64,000 nt of DNA from Norana najaformis. Lineage: Eukaryota > Annelida > Clitellata > Crassiclitellata > Hormogastridae. Below the pieces are notes generated by a model, which saw nothing but the letters and a program-made list of their open reading frames with translations, was not told where the DNA came from and made no database searches. A program made the position numbers and the translations under genes. Position 1 is the stretch's first letter; the number at the start of each line of letters is the position of its first letter. The stretch spans positions 1,827,501 to 1,891,500 of the forward strand of contig OZ029919.1 in assembly GCA_964023275.1 (NCBI GenBank). The letters are read 5' to 3'. This document shows, piece after piece, positions 14,545 through 27,100 of this stretch.

Positions 14545-17500
14545 TATTTTTATTATTATTCATAGAGTGTGTGTATGCTGCTAAGCATACTGTTAGTAAT
14601 GCAGTTTAATGGGAGATGAAATGAGTGAAAGATAAGGAAGTGTAAGTGCCTCAGCCAAAAGCCCCTGGGTTTCTGTTGAGGTATGCAAACGTTTACTCAC
14701 TTTTGATGAGTTTTATGGAAGTGTGTGAACAAGAGTGTATCATTTATGGTTATGTTTGACATCGGTTGTTGAATAATGACAGCACGCGTTGGCGTCCAGC
14801 AGTTTGTCAAAAATCCGTCATAAATTCATAATCGTTATGGTTTCTGAATCCTGCTTTGTTAAGGATGTTTACGAGCAAATCGAAACGGATGTCGTTGATT
14901 CAAACTTGTATCACTTTCATCTTCCGCCAGCTAGGATTTTTCCGTTCAGTTTGGTCAGGCATTTTATGCCCTGGGCCGATAGCTGCCCACCCATTGATGG
15001 CGGGCTCGTTCAAAGATCCTGTTTGCATCGGGCGGTCTTGCTCTCTGGCTTTCAGTGAATCTTATTAAATCCTGGGTTTTGCTCAGTGGGTGGCTTCGTG
15101 TGAAAAGGTCTTGTCAGAACAGTTATTGCTGTTAGCTTAGTTGCGTGTTTCGTTAAACAGAGGTATTTTTCCAGTGATCTGATCAAATCCAGTCGTCATC
15201 GTCTTCATAATCATGCTTAGACCATAGATTGTCATCAACCTAAGGCGCCAATATGATCGCAGCAGTCCAGTTGTGAGATGTCTTTTTTGTGCTTGTCGGC
15301 AAACAGTTTGTAGGACACTAACATCACTTTCTCCCCAAACTACACTTCCTGAATCTGTCGGCTTGTATCTTGATACATGTTTGCGGAAGCGAGCGAGTAG
15401 TTTTTGATGCATACGATATGCAGAACAGGCTGGGAGCGGAAGAGAAATTTTTGATTCAGATTAGGAGTAGGGTCCTGTTCAGTATAGTGAAACTGCTACT
15501 TGTCTGGCTGGAGAATAAAATTCTAAAGTTACTGTGGCTCTCTGGAAAGGCCTGTCATTGGACGGGATCTGTGTCCACGTTAAGTGAACACTGTCTTGAC
15601 ATAAAAGCAGTTTCTTGTTATTATCATCATTTATTTATTTAATATTTATTAAAAGCTCATAACTTGAACAAGGTCAGTAAATCTGAATCTGATTATTATT
15701 ATTAATATTTATTATTATTATTTATTTATTATTATTAATAATAATTATTTATTATTATTATTAATTCATTAATTCATTTATTTATTTTGCCCCGAGGTAA
15801 TTGTAATCCCGCGGGAATTAAAAAATTATGCTAGCAGCTGTTGAAGGGTGTCTGGGAAACGAGGCCTAGTCCTCATCTTTAGTTATTTATTTTCTGTCTG
15901 TTTTTGCCCAGGGTGTACAGTGTGCCCCAGCAGGAACTAAAGGGTGGCTTTAAAAGGGGCTTTCTAAAGCTTCTATAACTGGGAAAATGTGTCACTCGAG
16001 GCAGCTAGGTCCATATTAAATGAACACTTGGCGTTGACATGATATTACTTTGGGGTCATCCATAAACGATGTCCGCAAAAACCTACTGAGCACCCCTCCC
16101 TCCTCTTGTCCGCATGTGGCATTGACCCCACACCCTTTGCGTACATCCGTACACTCCACAGCACCTCCACTCTGGAACGATCTCCCTCCCGAATTTGGCA
16201 AATTCTCTGCTCCTTTATCCCTTCCGTCTTTCGCTCTATCTATTACTCCTCAAGTATGCCGTTCAAACTGAAGTCTCACCTATTCAAGAAATCCCACCCT
16301 GATCAGTCTTCCCTCTTCTCTCGGCTCAAACACAACCCACCCAAACAGCTCCTCCCCCTCCTCTCTCTGGTCTCATGGCAACCGTACTTGGTACTCGGCA
16401 TCTTTGGACAACCCCCACGGACTCGACGCAGCGCTCGTGAATAACCTGGTGCCCTACTTATCTTTTAAGTAGCGCTTTATAAATGTCTAGCTTACGATTA
16501 CGATTACGATCTGCACTTCACCTAAGTACTAAGGCCTAGATTAGGCTACGCTGTTGATCTCGCGCGGTTAACGATGCCACGGGGTGGGGTATTTCGCTAC
16601 AGCCGCATCAAGAAATGGGACTGACTTTAATTAGATTAAGCGCTGTACAGACAGTCTGCCGTCAGTCTTAAGTTGTTGTTTACGGCTCGGGCAGTCCTGA
16701 AATAACTAGATGCTTGATTAAGATGCGGGCCTCAACGTGGGGCAGAAAACCCCCTGCTCTTGTCCTCTTGTGGGTGACCCATCCACCCCCTCTCCTTGTG
16801 CAAGTCCTGTGTGGACGAGATCTTAATAGTTTCTTTGGCTTTCTAGGACGGCATGAAATGAACGCTTAGTAGAATTCAGTCGCCTTGCTGTGGCTAATTA
16901 AAAATGCGCCGAGCAATAATTATAATTAACTGAGGTCCAGGTATTTTCGATTGGAAAGTCACTGGTATGCAGGGCTGGAGTCAGAGGTCAAAGACTCGTT
17001 GGTTGCGGCATGCGGAGTTGCAATGGCTGAATTTCATATTCAGTTGATTGTCTTGTGATTTAGGAAGTGTTTTCATGTGGTGTAGGAAGTTAGTTCAGTT
17101 CTTCTGTGTGCGTGTGTGTGTATGCATGTGTGTGTATGCATGTGTGTGTATGCATGTGTGTGTATGCATGTGTGTGTGTGTAGGTGTGTTTGTGTGTGTG
17201 TGTGTACGCTCTGGTACCCAGTCTAGAGAATTTTTAATGAATTTTGGCGAAACCAGGTTTTTTTGGGGGGAGCAAGAGAGTGAGAAGAAGAACGACAGAG
17301 ACAGACGGTGACAGCGAAAGGAGAGAGACACACAGAAAGAGAGACAGACAAAGAGAGACAGACAGAGAAAGAGACACAAGAAAGAGAGACCGGCAGACAG
17401 ACAGATACAGAGTTAGACAGACAGATACAATGAGAGTAAGACAGTCAGAAAGAGAGAGAGAGAGAGAAAGACATCTACAACGAGAGTAAGACAGTCAGAG

Positions 17501-20500
17501 AGAGAGAGAGACAGATAGACAAACAGACAGATACAGAGTTAGACAGACAGATGCAACGAGAGTAAGACAGTCAGAAAGAGAGAGACAGACAGACAGACAG
17601 ATACAACGACAGTAAGACAGACAGACAGATCGAGAAAAGGAAGAGGAGGCCAGCAGGTGTCACTGACAGCTTCATTCTCTATCAGTCTCTAGTAGCATCT
17701 GATGTCACGGAGTTTTTACAGCCGAAGGCATAATAAGCCAAGCAGTTTTATCTCTGCGTTTTATGGATATTACGATGACCGCGGATCCAAACTTGGTCCG
17801 AGTTTACGAACAACGGTGACTTTGAAGTCCTTCCCATCGGTCTGTGAATGACCGATGACATCGTTTAGGATAAGATTGTTCTCCAGAGAGATGTGGATTT
17901 TCGGTGTGATTTTGATTTTTCAACAACCCTACACTTAGCGGGTTGTTATGCTGTGTGGTTTATTGGTGATATGTGTAGGTAATTTGATGGTTATGTATGG
18001 TATTTGATTGATGGTATGTATTTTAAGCATATTTTAAGGTAATCGTAAGCTCGAGATTTCTATAGCACCCAACGTAAGCTCAGTCACAGGCGCTGAGTCA
18101 CAACAAAAGCAACAGGCAGGAAGTGTTCGGTTCCAGATCGAGATCCAAGTCAGACGGCTATGGTGGGTGGTGTTTGGAATTGAACCAGAATGCGAGATAA
18201 GGGGAAGAGGCTCGCCTGATAGGCGGTATACCTATGGTTGGGTGTATATCCAGCTTCATGTGGCAAGAGCTGCACTGGTTTCCTGTGCAGAAACGCATTG
18301 AGTTTAAGGTCTTAATGCTCATGCGTAATTGTCTTGCAGACTGTGGGGATGAGATGTGCTAGGTGGTTTCCCGTGGACTTCCACACAGACAGTTGTGGGT
18401 GAGCAACTTTTCCAAGTTCGCTACGCAGTGGCCTGAGGCAGATTCGAACCCGCGACCCTCCGGTTACGAGGCACTGACCATACCACTACACCACCACGTC
18501 TCACAAAACACACTGAGGCTATTTAAAACCGTGGTCGCATCGCAATTTCCTTCGGCCGGTTTTCGTCAAAACATACAGTACACGTTAACCATCAACAATT
18601 AGCGTTTCAACTGTTACACCGAGATAAATGTTTAGCTGTGTCGATCATTTCGCTTTTGGACAACGGCGGAGGTTTAGGCAAAATCTACGCGATATGGTGC
18701 GAACAGAAGGATCGACGGCCATTTTGGATTGGAGCGGCTGTATAAACAACGCGATCACTGCGCAGACGAACTCGTCGGATGTCACGGATGGAACCACGAA
18801 CAACACGGGACTGAATTACCACTTGGTCGAATAAATTCTTCGTCGTAAATCGAGCCCCAGCCTCGTCGAGAGCCGCCCGTAATAGCCCAATTTCTGACCG
18901 AATTAGCACGAAAGCGTCTCGGGCTTGTGTCAGCGCCGCACACCGGTAGCCCGCACGAGCTCGGGAAGGCAGGTCGGACCTAGTGTGGTGCCAGATTTGT
19001 TTTAGGCGAAAACGGTTCCGACTACGTCCACCTTTGGTGCAATGTTGTCTTGTCTTCAGCTGTTCTCGAGCCGAGGATTGGCTGCACCACGGACAGTTTT
19101 GTACCATGCTTCTGAACCTTGTCGCCATTAATAATAACTGGTCGAACGATAATTCAGCCTAAGACTTGATGTTATCGATCTATGTGATCTTGAGTATTAT
19201 TCCCCGAGCTTGGGATCGGGAACTGTGCCTTGGATGATCTGTGTTTCTCTAAGCAGTTTCCACTCTGGTGTAGCTCATGCCCAAAGTATGAAAGTTTTCT
19301 CTTTGATTATTCCGAGCAGACTCCTCACTATTCCTGCCGTCTGTAGGACCAACTAATATGTCTTTTTAGCAGTCCACGGTACTCCCAAGAATATCGCACA
19401 ATCTAGTGAGGCGAATTTTAAGTTATCCTTCTGCCGTAATAGCAAAACTTGATAGGACGCAGCAGTTTCTTTAGTGGACAAATTTAAGCTCAAACAGTCA
19501 ATACATATGAAGGCGTAAATAGGAAAAAGCGTGATTTTGACGAACGAGAGGACGGCGTCGACGGATCGGTTTACTGTACTTGCCGGAACTGTTTTCGCCC
19601 GGCTCTGATTTGGCCTCACGCCAGGCGCCCTGCCTTTCACGGAACGGCGGGAGAGAGCGGGTGCCGTATGGACAAGGGGCTCTTGCGGTAGGATCGGGAC
19701 ATCGTATTGATTATCCACGGCTGGCCGGCGTATTCGCACTTGTCGGCCGCCTAGGGAAATCACGTCCGCCATTACGCGATCGCTATTAATGGAATTCGGT
19801 CTCGTTCGGCGGCGACTGTGATAAAGCCAACATTTCTGTTGGCGGCCGCGCTAATAAACCATGCATAATTATGATGGCTACACCTCTCGGCCGCCCGGCG
19901 CGATCGTTTTTATAGAGCAATAATAACATAATTAATGGCCGCCCGTCTAGATCGGATGGCCGGTGTATCGAGTGACAGGCGTATGTCTGTCTTTCTCTTG
20001 GTCTCTGTCTGTGTGTCTGTCTCTAGACTGTGTTTCTATCCGTCTGTCAGTCAATCTGCCTGTGTGTTTGTGTGTCTGTTGGGCCCTGGTAACGGCGTTT
20101 TTGTGACTTCTGCGACACTGCGGATGACGAGTAGATGGGTGTTTGCTGAGTAATCAGCCCCTCGTCCGATCGAGGGGTTTTCTGGGCTGGGAAGGTCGTC
20201 GTCCTCCGCCTAGATGGGACGTTTTGGGCGTCAGGGTCGCTTTTGACACCGGCTAGCTGGCGTACTGACTGACTGACTGGTGATTAGCTGAATGAATGAT
20301 TGGCTGGTTGACGGATTTATTGAATCATTGCTTGATTGATTGGGTTATGATTGCCAGAAGTTCATATGCAGCGTTAATCAGTTCGCGAACCACGTTATTG
20401 CCTTAAGCCGACGCAAAATTGTTATAGATTAGACGATTAAATCTTGCAAACTGCGCAGCGCTGTGACGAATTGGCAAATTACTTGCCGCCATAAATTGCC

Positions 20501-21100
20501 TCAACATACGGCAATCGGTTGGTAAGTAGGGCGAGCGCAGCGCTTTGGCAATCAGATGTCACACGTGTGTTCAGTATGAACGAGTCGGAATTGCGTTGAA
20601 GTGGTTATTAACCAGTTCATGGCTTGCTCCAGCACGGCTTGACAAAAGACTTGGCATGTTTAATCGGCTTGCCTCTTGAGGTCCTGTCTAGACTCGCGGC
20701 TCCTTGAAGCAGACGGCAAGAGCCTCTTAAGTCCGCGTGTTAAACGGGTGTTTATATGCTATCTGCTGTCACTTCTGTCCAGGCGGAGATCTGTATAAAT
20801 ATTATCGTATAACACGTTTCATTCGGGAGGTTGAAAAGCAATAGTTAGCATTCAGTTCAAAGCGCAGAGCTGACCAGCAGCTCTGAACTGGTCGGACTTG
20901 GGGAGCAGTGACCGATCACTCAACCCCAGGTCCATATCTGAGGACTTGAGCCGATAGGGGCGCATAACAAATTAGAAATTATCTTACCTTACCGTACTTT
21001 ACCTTACCTTACCTTAGCTTTGCAGCCAGCACACACATGTTCGTACAGTGTTGGATAAAATTGGGATAAGTTTGTCCGAATGTGTATCTGTGTATGTGTG

Positions 21101-21133
<33 letters not shown>

Positions 21134-24100
21134 TGTCTGTGTGTTTATCTGTGAGTTTGGGTGGAAATTAGGCGTCCTGATTGCAGAACAGTTTTTACGT
21201 TTTGTTTTTATCTCTTGACATTGAATTTTCTTATCGTCTTTGGCGCAGTTTCAACTGTTCGCAGTTTGGTGTTGAAAGCAATTAAGCTGTTAGACGCTAT
21301 TTAGCTGTGCAACATTTAATAATTTAATATTATCATCGTTAAGATAATTATCATATGTAGGTATCATCGTCACTGTTGTCTTCATACTTAATGCATAGGT
21401 CAACTTCACCACCACCACAATCATCATCATCGTTGTCGTCGTCGTCATCGTCATCATATTTATAGCATAGGTCAATACCATCGTCATCATCAAAATCATA
21501 ATCGTCATGAGCGTCGTCGTCATCCGCGTCGTCATCGTCATCATCGTCATCATCATCACGACTATCATCATCATCATCATCAATGTCGTTGGCATCATCA
21601 TCATCATCATGATCACCACCACCACCATCATGATCATCATCATCATCAGTGTCGTTGGCATCATCATCATCATCATTATCATCATCATCATCAGTGTCGT
21701 CGTCGTCATCATCATCATCGTCATCAGTGTCGTCGTCATCATCATCTTCATCATACAGTACATATTTTTAGTGTTAACTATCACAGGTCTTCGTCTGCTT
21801 TTCTTGGCCAATTATTGCGAAGTTGCATGTCGAAGGGAGACATCGCTTCGTCTTCTTCTGCTGCTTAACCTTTTCTTTAATTGATTGATCGCGAGACACC
21901 TGGTGTTCGTCGCAACAGCAAAACTCACAGGTACACAGACGTCGAGTCGAGCGCTCTTGTCTTCTAGAACAATCTCGTAATTACCGTCAGAAATTACCTT
22001 TGCATTGCCGTCGTCTCGAGTGCTCTTCTGCTCAACTGGTTTATCGTTGTTATCGGCAGGTTGTCGGCCGGGTAGCCCCGCAGGCGGGCTATGACTTTGA
22101 CCTCGGCTACAGGCTGCTGGCCGTCTGCGCTGCCCACAAGGACAAGTTTTCGCCTAGTTCTGCAGGTAGGCGACGTAGAAGAGGCGCAGCCGAGTGGTTT
22201 TGCAAAGGGGTGGGGTGGGTGGGTCGAGTAAGTAAGTAAGGCGCGGTTTAGCAGGATTCTTATCGTGGAATTTTTAGGTTGCCTGTTTAGTGGGATACCC
22301 GCCGGGAATCAACTCCATGATTCTCCACCCTGACCGGTTGGGATTTGGGGAATCAGTGGCGTGCCCTGCAAAATGATGGGGGCTATGGTTGGATTGGTTA
22401 CTCTTCATCGTCACCGTCCACATCAGCGTCATCATCATCGTCACCACCACTGCCACAACCATCATCATCACCATCATCGCCATCATCATTGTCATCATCG
22501 TCATCATCATCGTCGCCATCATCATCATCATCCCCACCATCATCGTCATCACCACCACTGCCACCACCACCATCATCAAAATCACCGACATCATTGTCAT
22601 CATCGTCATCATCATCATCATCAGTTCGATACCAGCCATTTGATGGCGATGGTTGCAAATGAATGGCATCTATTCTTTTCGAACATTTGTGCTTTCCTCA
22701 TGTTTAGTCGAAGTCTTGTCGTATGAAGTCTCTCAGTCCGTCTGTCTGGTTTCCTTCGTCCAGGTTTGCTGTCTTCGTGGTCAGAGGAGTTGGGTCAGCT
22801 GCTGCTCCAGAGGCAACAGGCACGACAGACGCTGACCGAAATCAAGTCGGAAAACCCGGCACTGGAAAACCCGACCTCGGAAAAACCGATGCAGATGGGA
22901 ACTGAAGTCGCGCAGTCGCAGTCGCTCGAGTAGGCATTAACTTGCTAGAAGGTCGCAAGTGTAAAGTCGTAGAAGATTTATGTAGCGCCATTCAGGATGA
23001 TGGTGAGCAGTGAACTGTAAACCCAAAGGTGAGAGGTTTAGTTCACTGCCTGGACAGAAAGATATTTAGAAACTTACACGCCGTTAGCGCTCTAAAATGA
23101 CCTATAAAATACCTAAAAATGGCTATAAAATGACCTATAAAATATCTAAAAATGGCTGTAAAATGACCTATAAAATACCTAAAAATGGCTATAAAATGAC
23201 CGTGCGCTGTCAGTGGGAAGATCGGATGGTCAGGGAGCAGGCTGGCCATGTATCTTGTATACCAAGGCTAAGAAAATGAAGGCGCTAACACTGTACACTA
23301 TGCAGCAGCTGTTTGTTGAAACTGCCATTGGAATGCAAGACAAAACATTCTTATTACCCTCCTGCCTTTGTTCGAGCAATGGTTTAAGACTGCCTGGTTT
23401 TGTTATAGGCTTAGTTGAGTTTCTTGAAGTGCCACTACATAAATGTTCAATTTAATCATCATCATCGCCATCGTTATTGGCTCCTGACGCCAGGCATTTG
23501 ATTGCAATGGGTGTGATGAACAATCTCTACTCTTTTAGGTCATTCGTCAAGTCCAGAGCTTTTCTGATGTTTAGTCCAAGTTGCATTATTGATCCTTCCA
23601 TCAAGCGCAATCTGAACACATCCCTAATCTAATCTAAATCTAATCTTATCTAAAGACTTCTATGGCGCCGTTATCATAATGCCCAAGGCATCAGTCGATG
23701 GTCACTTCAAGTCAATATCGCGATCCAAAGTCATAATCCGTATGGGAAGCTGGATTGAATTCCGATAGGTCGGAGAAACCGGAAGCCAGGCTACGGTGAG
23801 TAAGTTAGTCCCTGTATTCTATTTGCTTCATTTCAGAAACCAAGGTGATTTGAACACCTGGGCAGCTACATCACAGATGTCTTCTCCACTGGACTCAGTT
23901 TCCTGGGATACGGTTGCCGATGGCAACATGATGCCCTTTGACCATGGTCCTACGTGTTTTCCAGCCAGGTCTCCATCATTCGCCGGAAAACCACAGCAAC
24001 CGCAGCAACAACAGCAACAGCCACAGCAACCGTTGCCACAGCAACCGCAGCAACCGCAGCCTCCCTCTCACCAGGTGGCGCAGCATGGATTTCCCAAGTC

Positions 24101-27100
24101 ACCGTACAATCCGTTGGTGGCGACTGGTTTCACTGGCCAAACGCCCCCCAACGGATTCAACCAGCTGAAGTAAAGCGCTTTTGTTACTGTAATCATAATC
24201 TTGAATTGTTTTAATTGTAATAGTAATCGTGAAGGCGTAATCATAACTGTATTCGTGCGTTTGTAATAGTAATTGTGAATATTTGTCATGCTGGCTTTGG
24301 AAGCCACCTCAGGCACCGTATTATAATGAGGTCGTATTATAATTAGATTGTATTATAGCAAGGTCATAAGGTCATATTATAATGAGGTTATATTATAATG
24401 AGGTCATATTATAATGAGGTTGTAATATAATGAGGTCATATTATAATGAGGTTGTGTTATAACAAAATAATATCATGATATAGTATATATAGTATTACAA
24501 TATAGTATTACAATGGCATCATTTTCTAAGGGTGGTGTAATGATAATGATAAGAATAAAGACGATAATGATGATGGTATGTTTTCAGTGGTTATCCACCA
24601 ACTCCAACGACTCCCGGTTCGAGCAAATCCGTTTACGAGTCGTCACCGTTGACGGAATCCTTGACGGCTGTCATGTCACCAGCGTCGGCGACAACGGCGA
24701 TGATGTCGCCGAAAATGTGGCCAAGGCAGGAAAATATACGAATGAATGGAACAATGTTCAACAGCGGCCGACCTCAGGTGACCTCCAGAGCAGACGATGA
24801 TTTTATTTATTCTATTATTTATGATTTTATGATTTTATTTATTCTATTATATAATTATTCTATTAGTGCTGCGATTAATCACAGTAATCATTACTGTGAT
24901 TAATCGCAGCACTAATAGAATTTGAATTAGAATAATAATGTTGTCATGACAAACCAAGGCAGTTGTCATGGCAACTGTGCACGGTTGTCATGACTGCGCT
25001 TGGAATTGGGGGAAATTTTATTTGGCAGGTTACGTGAAATTGTAAAATGTGAATTATGTATGAAATTTTGTGTTATTTTGTATGAAACAAATTATTTATT
25101 TATTATTTTGTTAAAAATATAAACAATTTGTTGATTTATTTATTTTTTAAAAGAGCATTGAACTACGTATGGATTTTTTAAAGAGAAAGTCCTAAATTAG
25201 CAGATTATAAAAATGCAATTAATAATAATAGTACATTATTAATTCTTAAAATTAAATTATTTAAACTATTTATCAAACTATTTATTTATTTTGTAAAAAA
25301 ACATTTAATTTATATGTTAAATTATTTATATTTTGTAAAGAAACATGAAATAAGTTGTGTATTAAACTCAGATGTACCCGGGCGTTGAAATGTTTGACGA
25401 CCCCTTCTACAACCATCATTACTCTTCCTACGATGCCTCCTATCCTCAGCAACCGGCGATGAGAAGAATGACCGGTCAGCCGCCCGGTTACGGCTACAAC
25501 CATGGAATGATGGCGCTCCATTCAAATATGACGAGGTCGCCGAAAGACTACGGACCGATGCCTATGCGAGCCGGTGGCATTTACGCGGGACGTCAGCAGG
25601 TGGCGCCGTATCCGTGCAACCCACAACAGTACATGCGATCGAAACGAGCACAGTGCCCCATGGGTCAACAGGTTGGTTATTATATGTGTGTGTCAGGATA
25701 CTGAATATTAAGTACCTCATTAATATTAATATTAATGTTAAGAGGTCTTGTGTCGGGGCCCTGAATATTAAGTACCTTGTTAATATTAATATTTATGTTA
25801 AGAAGCCTTTTAAATATCAGGACACTTAATATTAAGTACCTCATTAATATTAAGAAGCTTTTAAGTATCAGGATACTGAATATTAAATACCTCATTAATA
25901 TTAATATTAAGAGGCCTGTTAAGTACCTTTCAGAAATGCTGCGCATATGACTGTCTAACTATGTAAAACAGGTGCATCTTAAGACAGTTTGAAATTTTGC
26001 TGAGCATTTCTGGCACGATAGAAGTTACTGATTACAATTGTAATTACAATGATCTTTGAACTTCTGTAGCACCACTATAATAATGCTCAAGGCATCAGCT
26101 GATGGTTGCTGCTAAGCAAAATCGTTGTGCAAACCAATTTCCAGAGCAAGTCCAGCCAAAAGCCGAGAGGAAAATCAGAGAAGACACAGAAGCAGCTAGC
26201 GGAGGAAGATATGAGTTTTTATTCGAGTTCTGAAGGCCAACACAGCTTCAACATTTATATAATGGCCGTATATAAATATTAGAAATGTTTTAGAAAATGT
26301 TAAATGTTGCCTGTCTGAAGAACTGATGCATCTAAATGTCTGTGTTTGCAGATAATGTACGGGCCATTTCGGGAGCAGATGGGCCAGCCCTGCTACGGGC
26401 CTCGTTTAGGGCCATTGCAGGGCCAGCCCCACATGGCTCCTGGGGTGAACTACCTACCCAGCCAGGCGGTCCGACCGGGTGACCCGTACGGCTGTAACCC
26501 CATCTCCTACGCAGCATATCCCTCGTCCAACGGATCACTATACCCTGGACCAGCAGACATCAAGAACAACCCACAACCATATTATGTTAGTTCATTCATT
26601 CGTTCTTCCTTTTTGTTTTCGTTTGTTCAGTAACTAATTTCTTCTTTCGTGTATTCAGTCGTTGAGAAAATTGATTACTTTCATTTTGTCCATCCATTCA
26701 GTTGTTGGTTTAGTAATTCATTAAGTGACTTTATGTAGCTCCTGTTCAAGACATGTACTCAGAAGTGGCTTATTCCAGAGATTTGAACCTCAGGCTAGCA
26801 CAGTCCGTACACGGGGACCTTAAATGGCATGGCACCCATTCAAACGGGCAGCAGTGGTGAAGGATCTTGCCCAATTAATTCATTGGAAAATGAGCAGGGT
26901 CGAGGCCATACGGTTGCCATTGAAAAACGTGTACATTTACGTTTTACTACTACCAGTATTGTTTACATTTACATTTTACTACTACCAGTATTGTTAATAA
27001 TATTCTCCAGAGAATTGTAGGCACCACAGGGATCGTTTCACCCTCATGTCGAAAAGTATTAACAATAATTTTGAGATTTGCAATAACTTCAGGTGCTTTT

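Larger units (their letters stand above)
14162..22059 (+). other. ZMIZ intron 2 (7.9 kb), contents
   Basis: Contains TTA runs (14485-14560, 15690-15785), a LINE ORF2 remnant (16060-16510), TG and GACA/GA tracts (17105-17640), a LINE 3' end (18045-18190), an ORF2 fragment (18265-18342), a tRNA-like SINE head (18425-18510) and TCTG/ATC arrays (21085-21760). The stretches 18600-19950 and 20340-20850 are complex, CpG-bearing and non-repetitive. No exon could be supported in them; they are candidates for regulatory DNA. Confidence 0.7.

Noticed and set aside
18685..19128. 147-codon minus-strand frame, Arg-rich, ordinary complexity
   Set aside because: No recognisable family, no partner exons, and it overlaps intronic DNA of ZMIZ. 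Kept only as part of the unexplained complex island.
19353..19772. 139-codon minus-strand frame in ZMIZ intron 2
   Set aside because: No domain or splice context; composition changes along its length, consistent with a chance open frame in GC-rich DNA.
21290..22726. Met-, Ile-, His- and Asp-rich frames in ZMIZ introns 2 and 3
   Set aside because: Products of interrupted ATC trinucleotide arrays on both strands.
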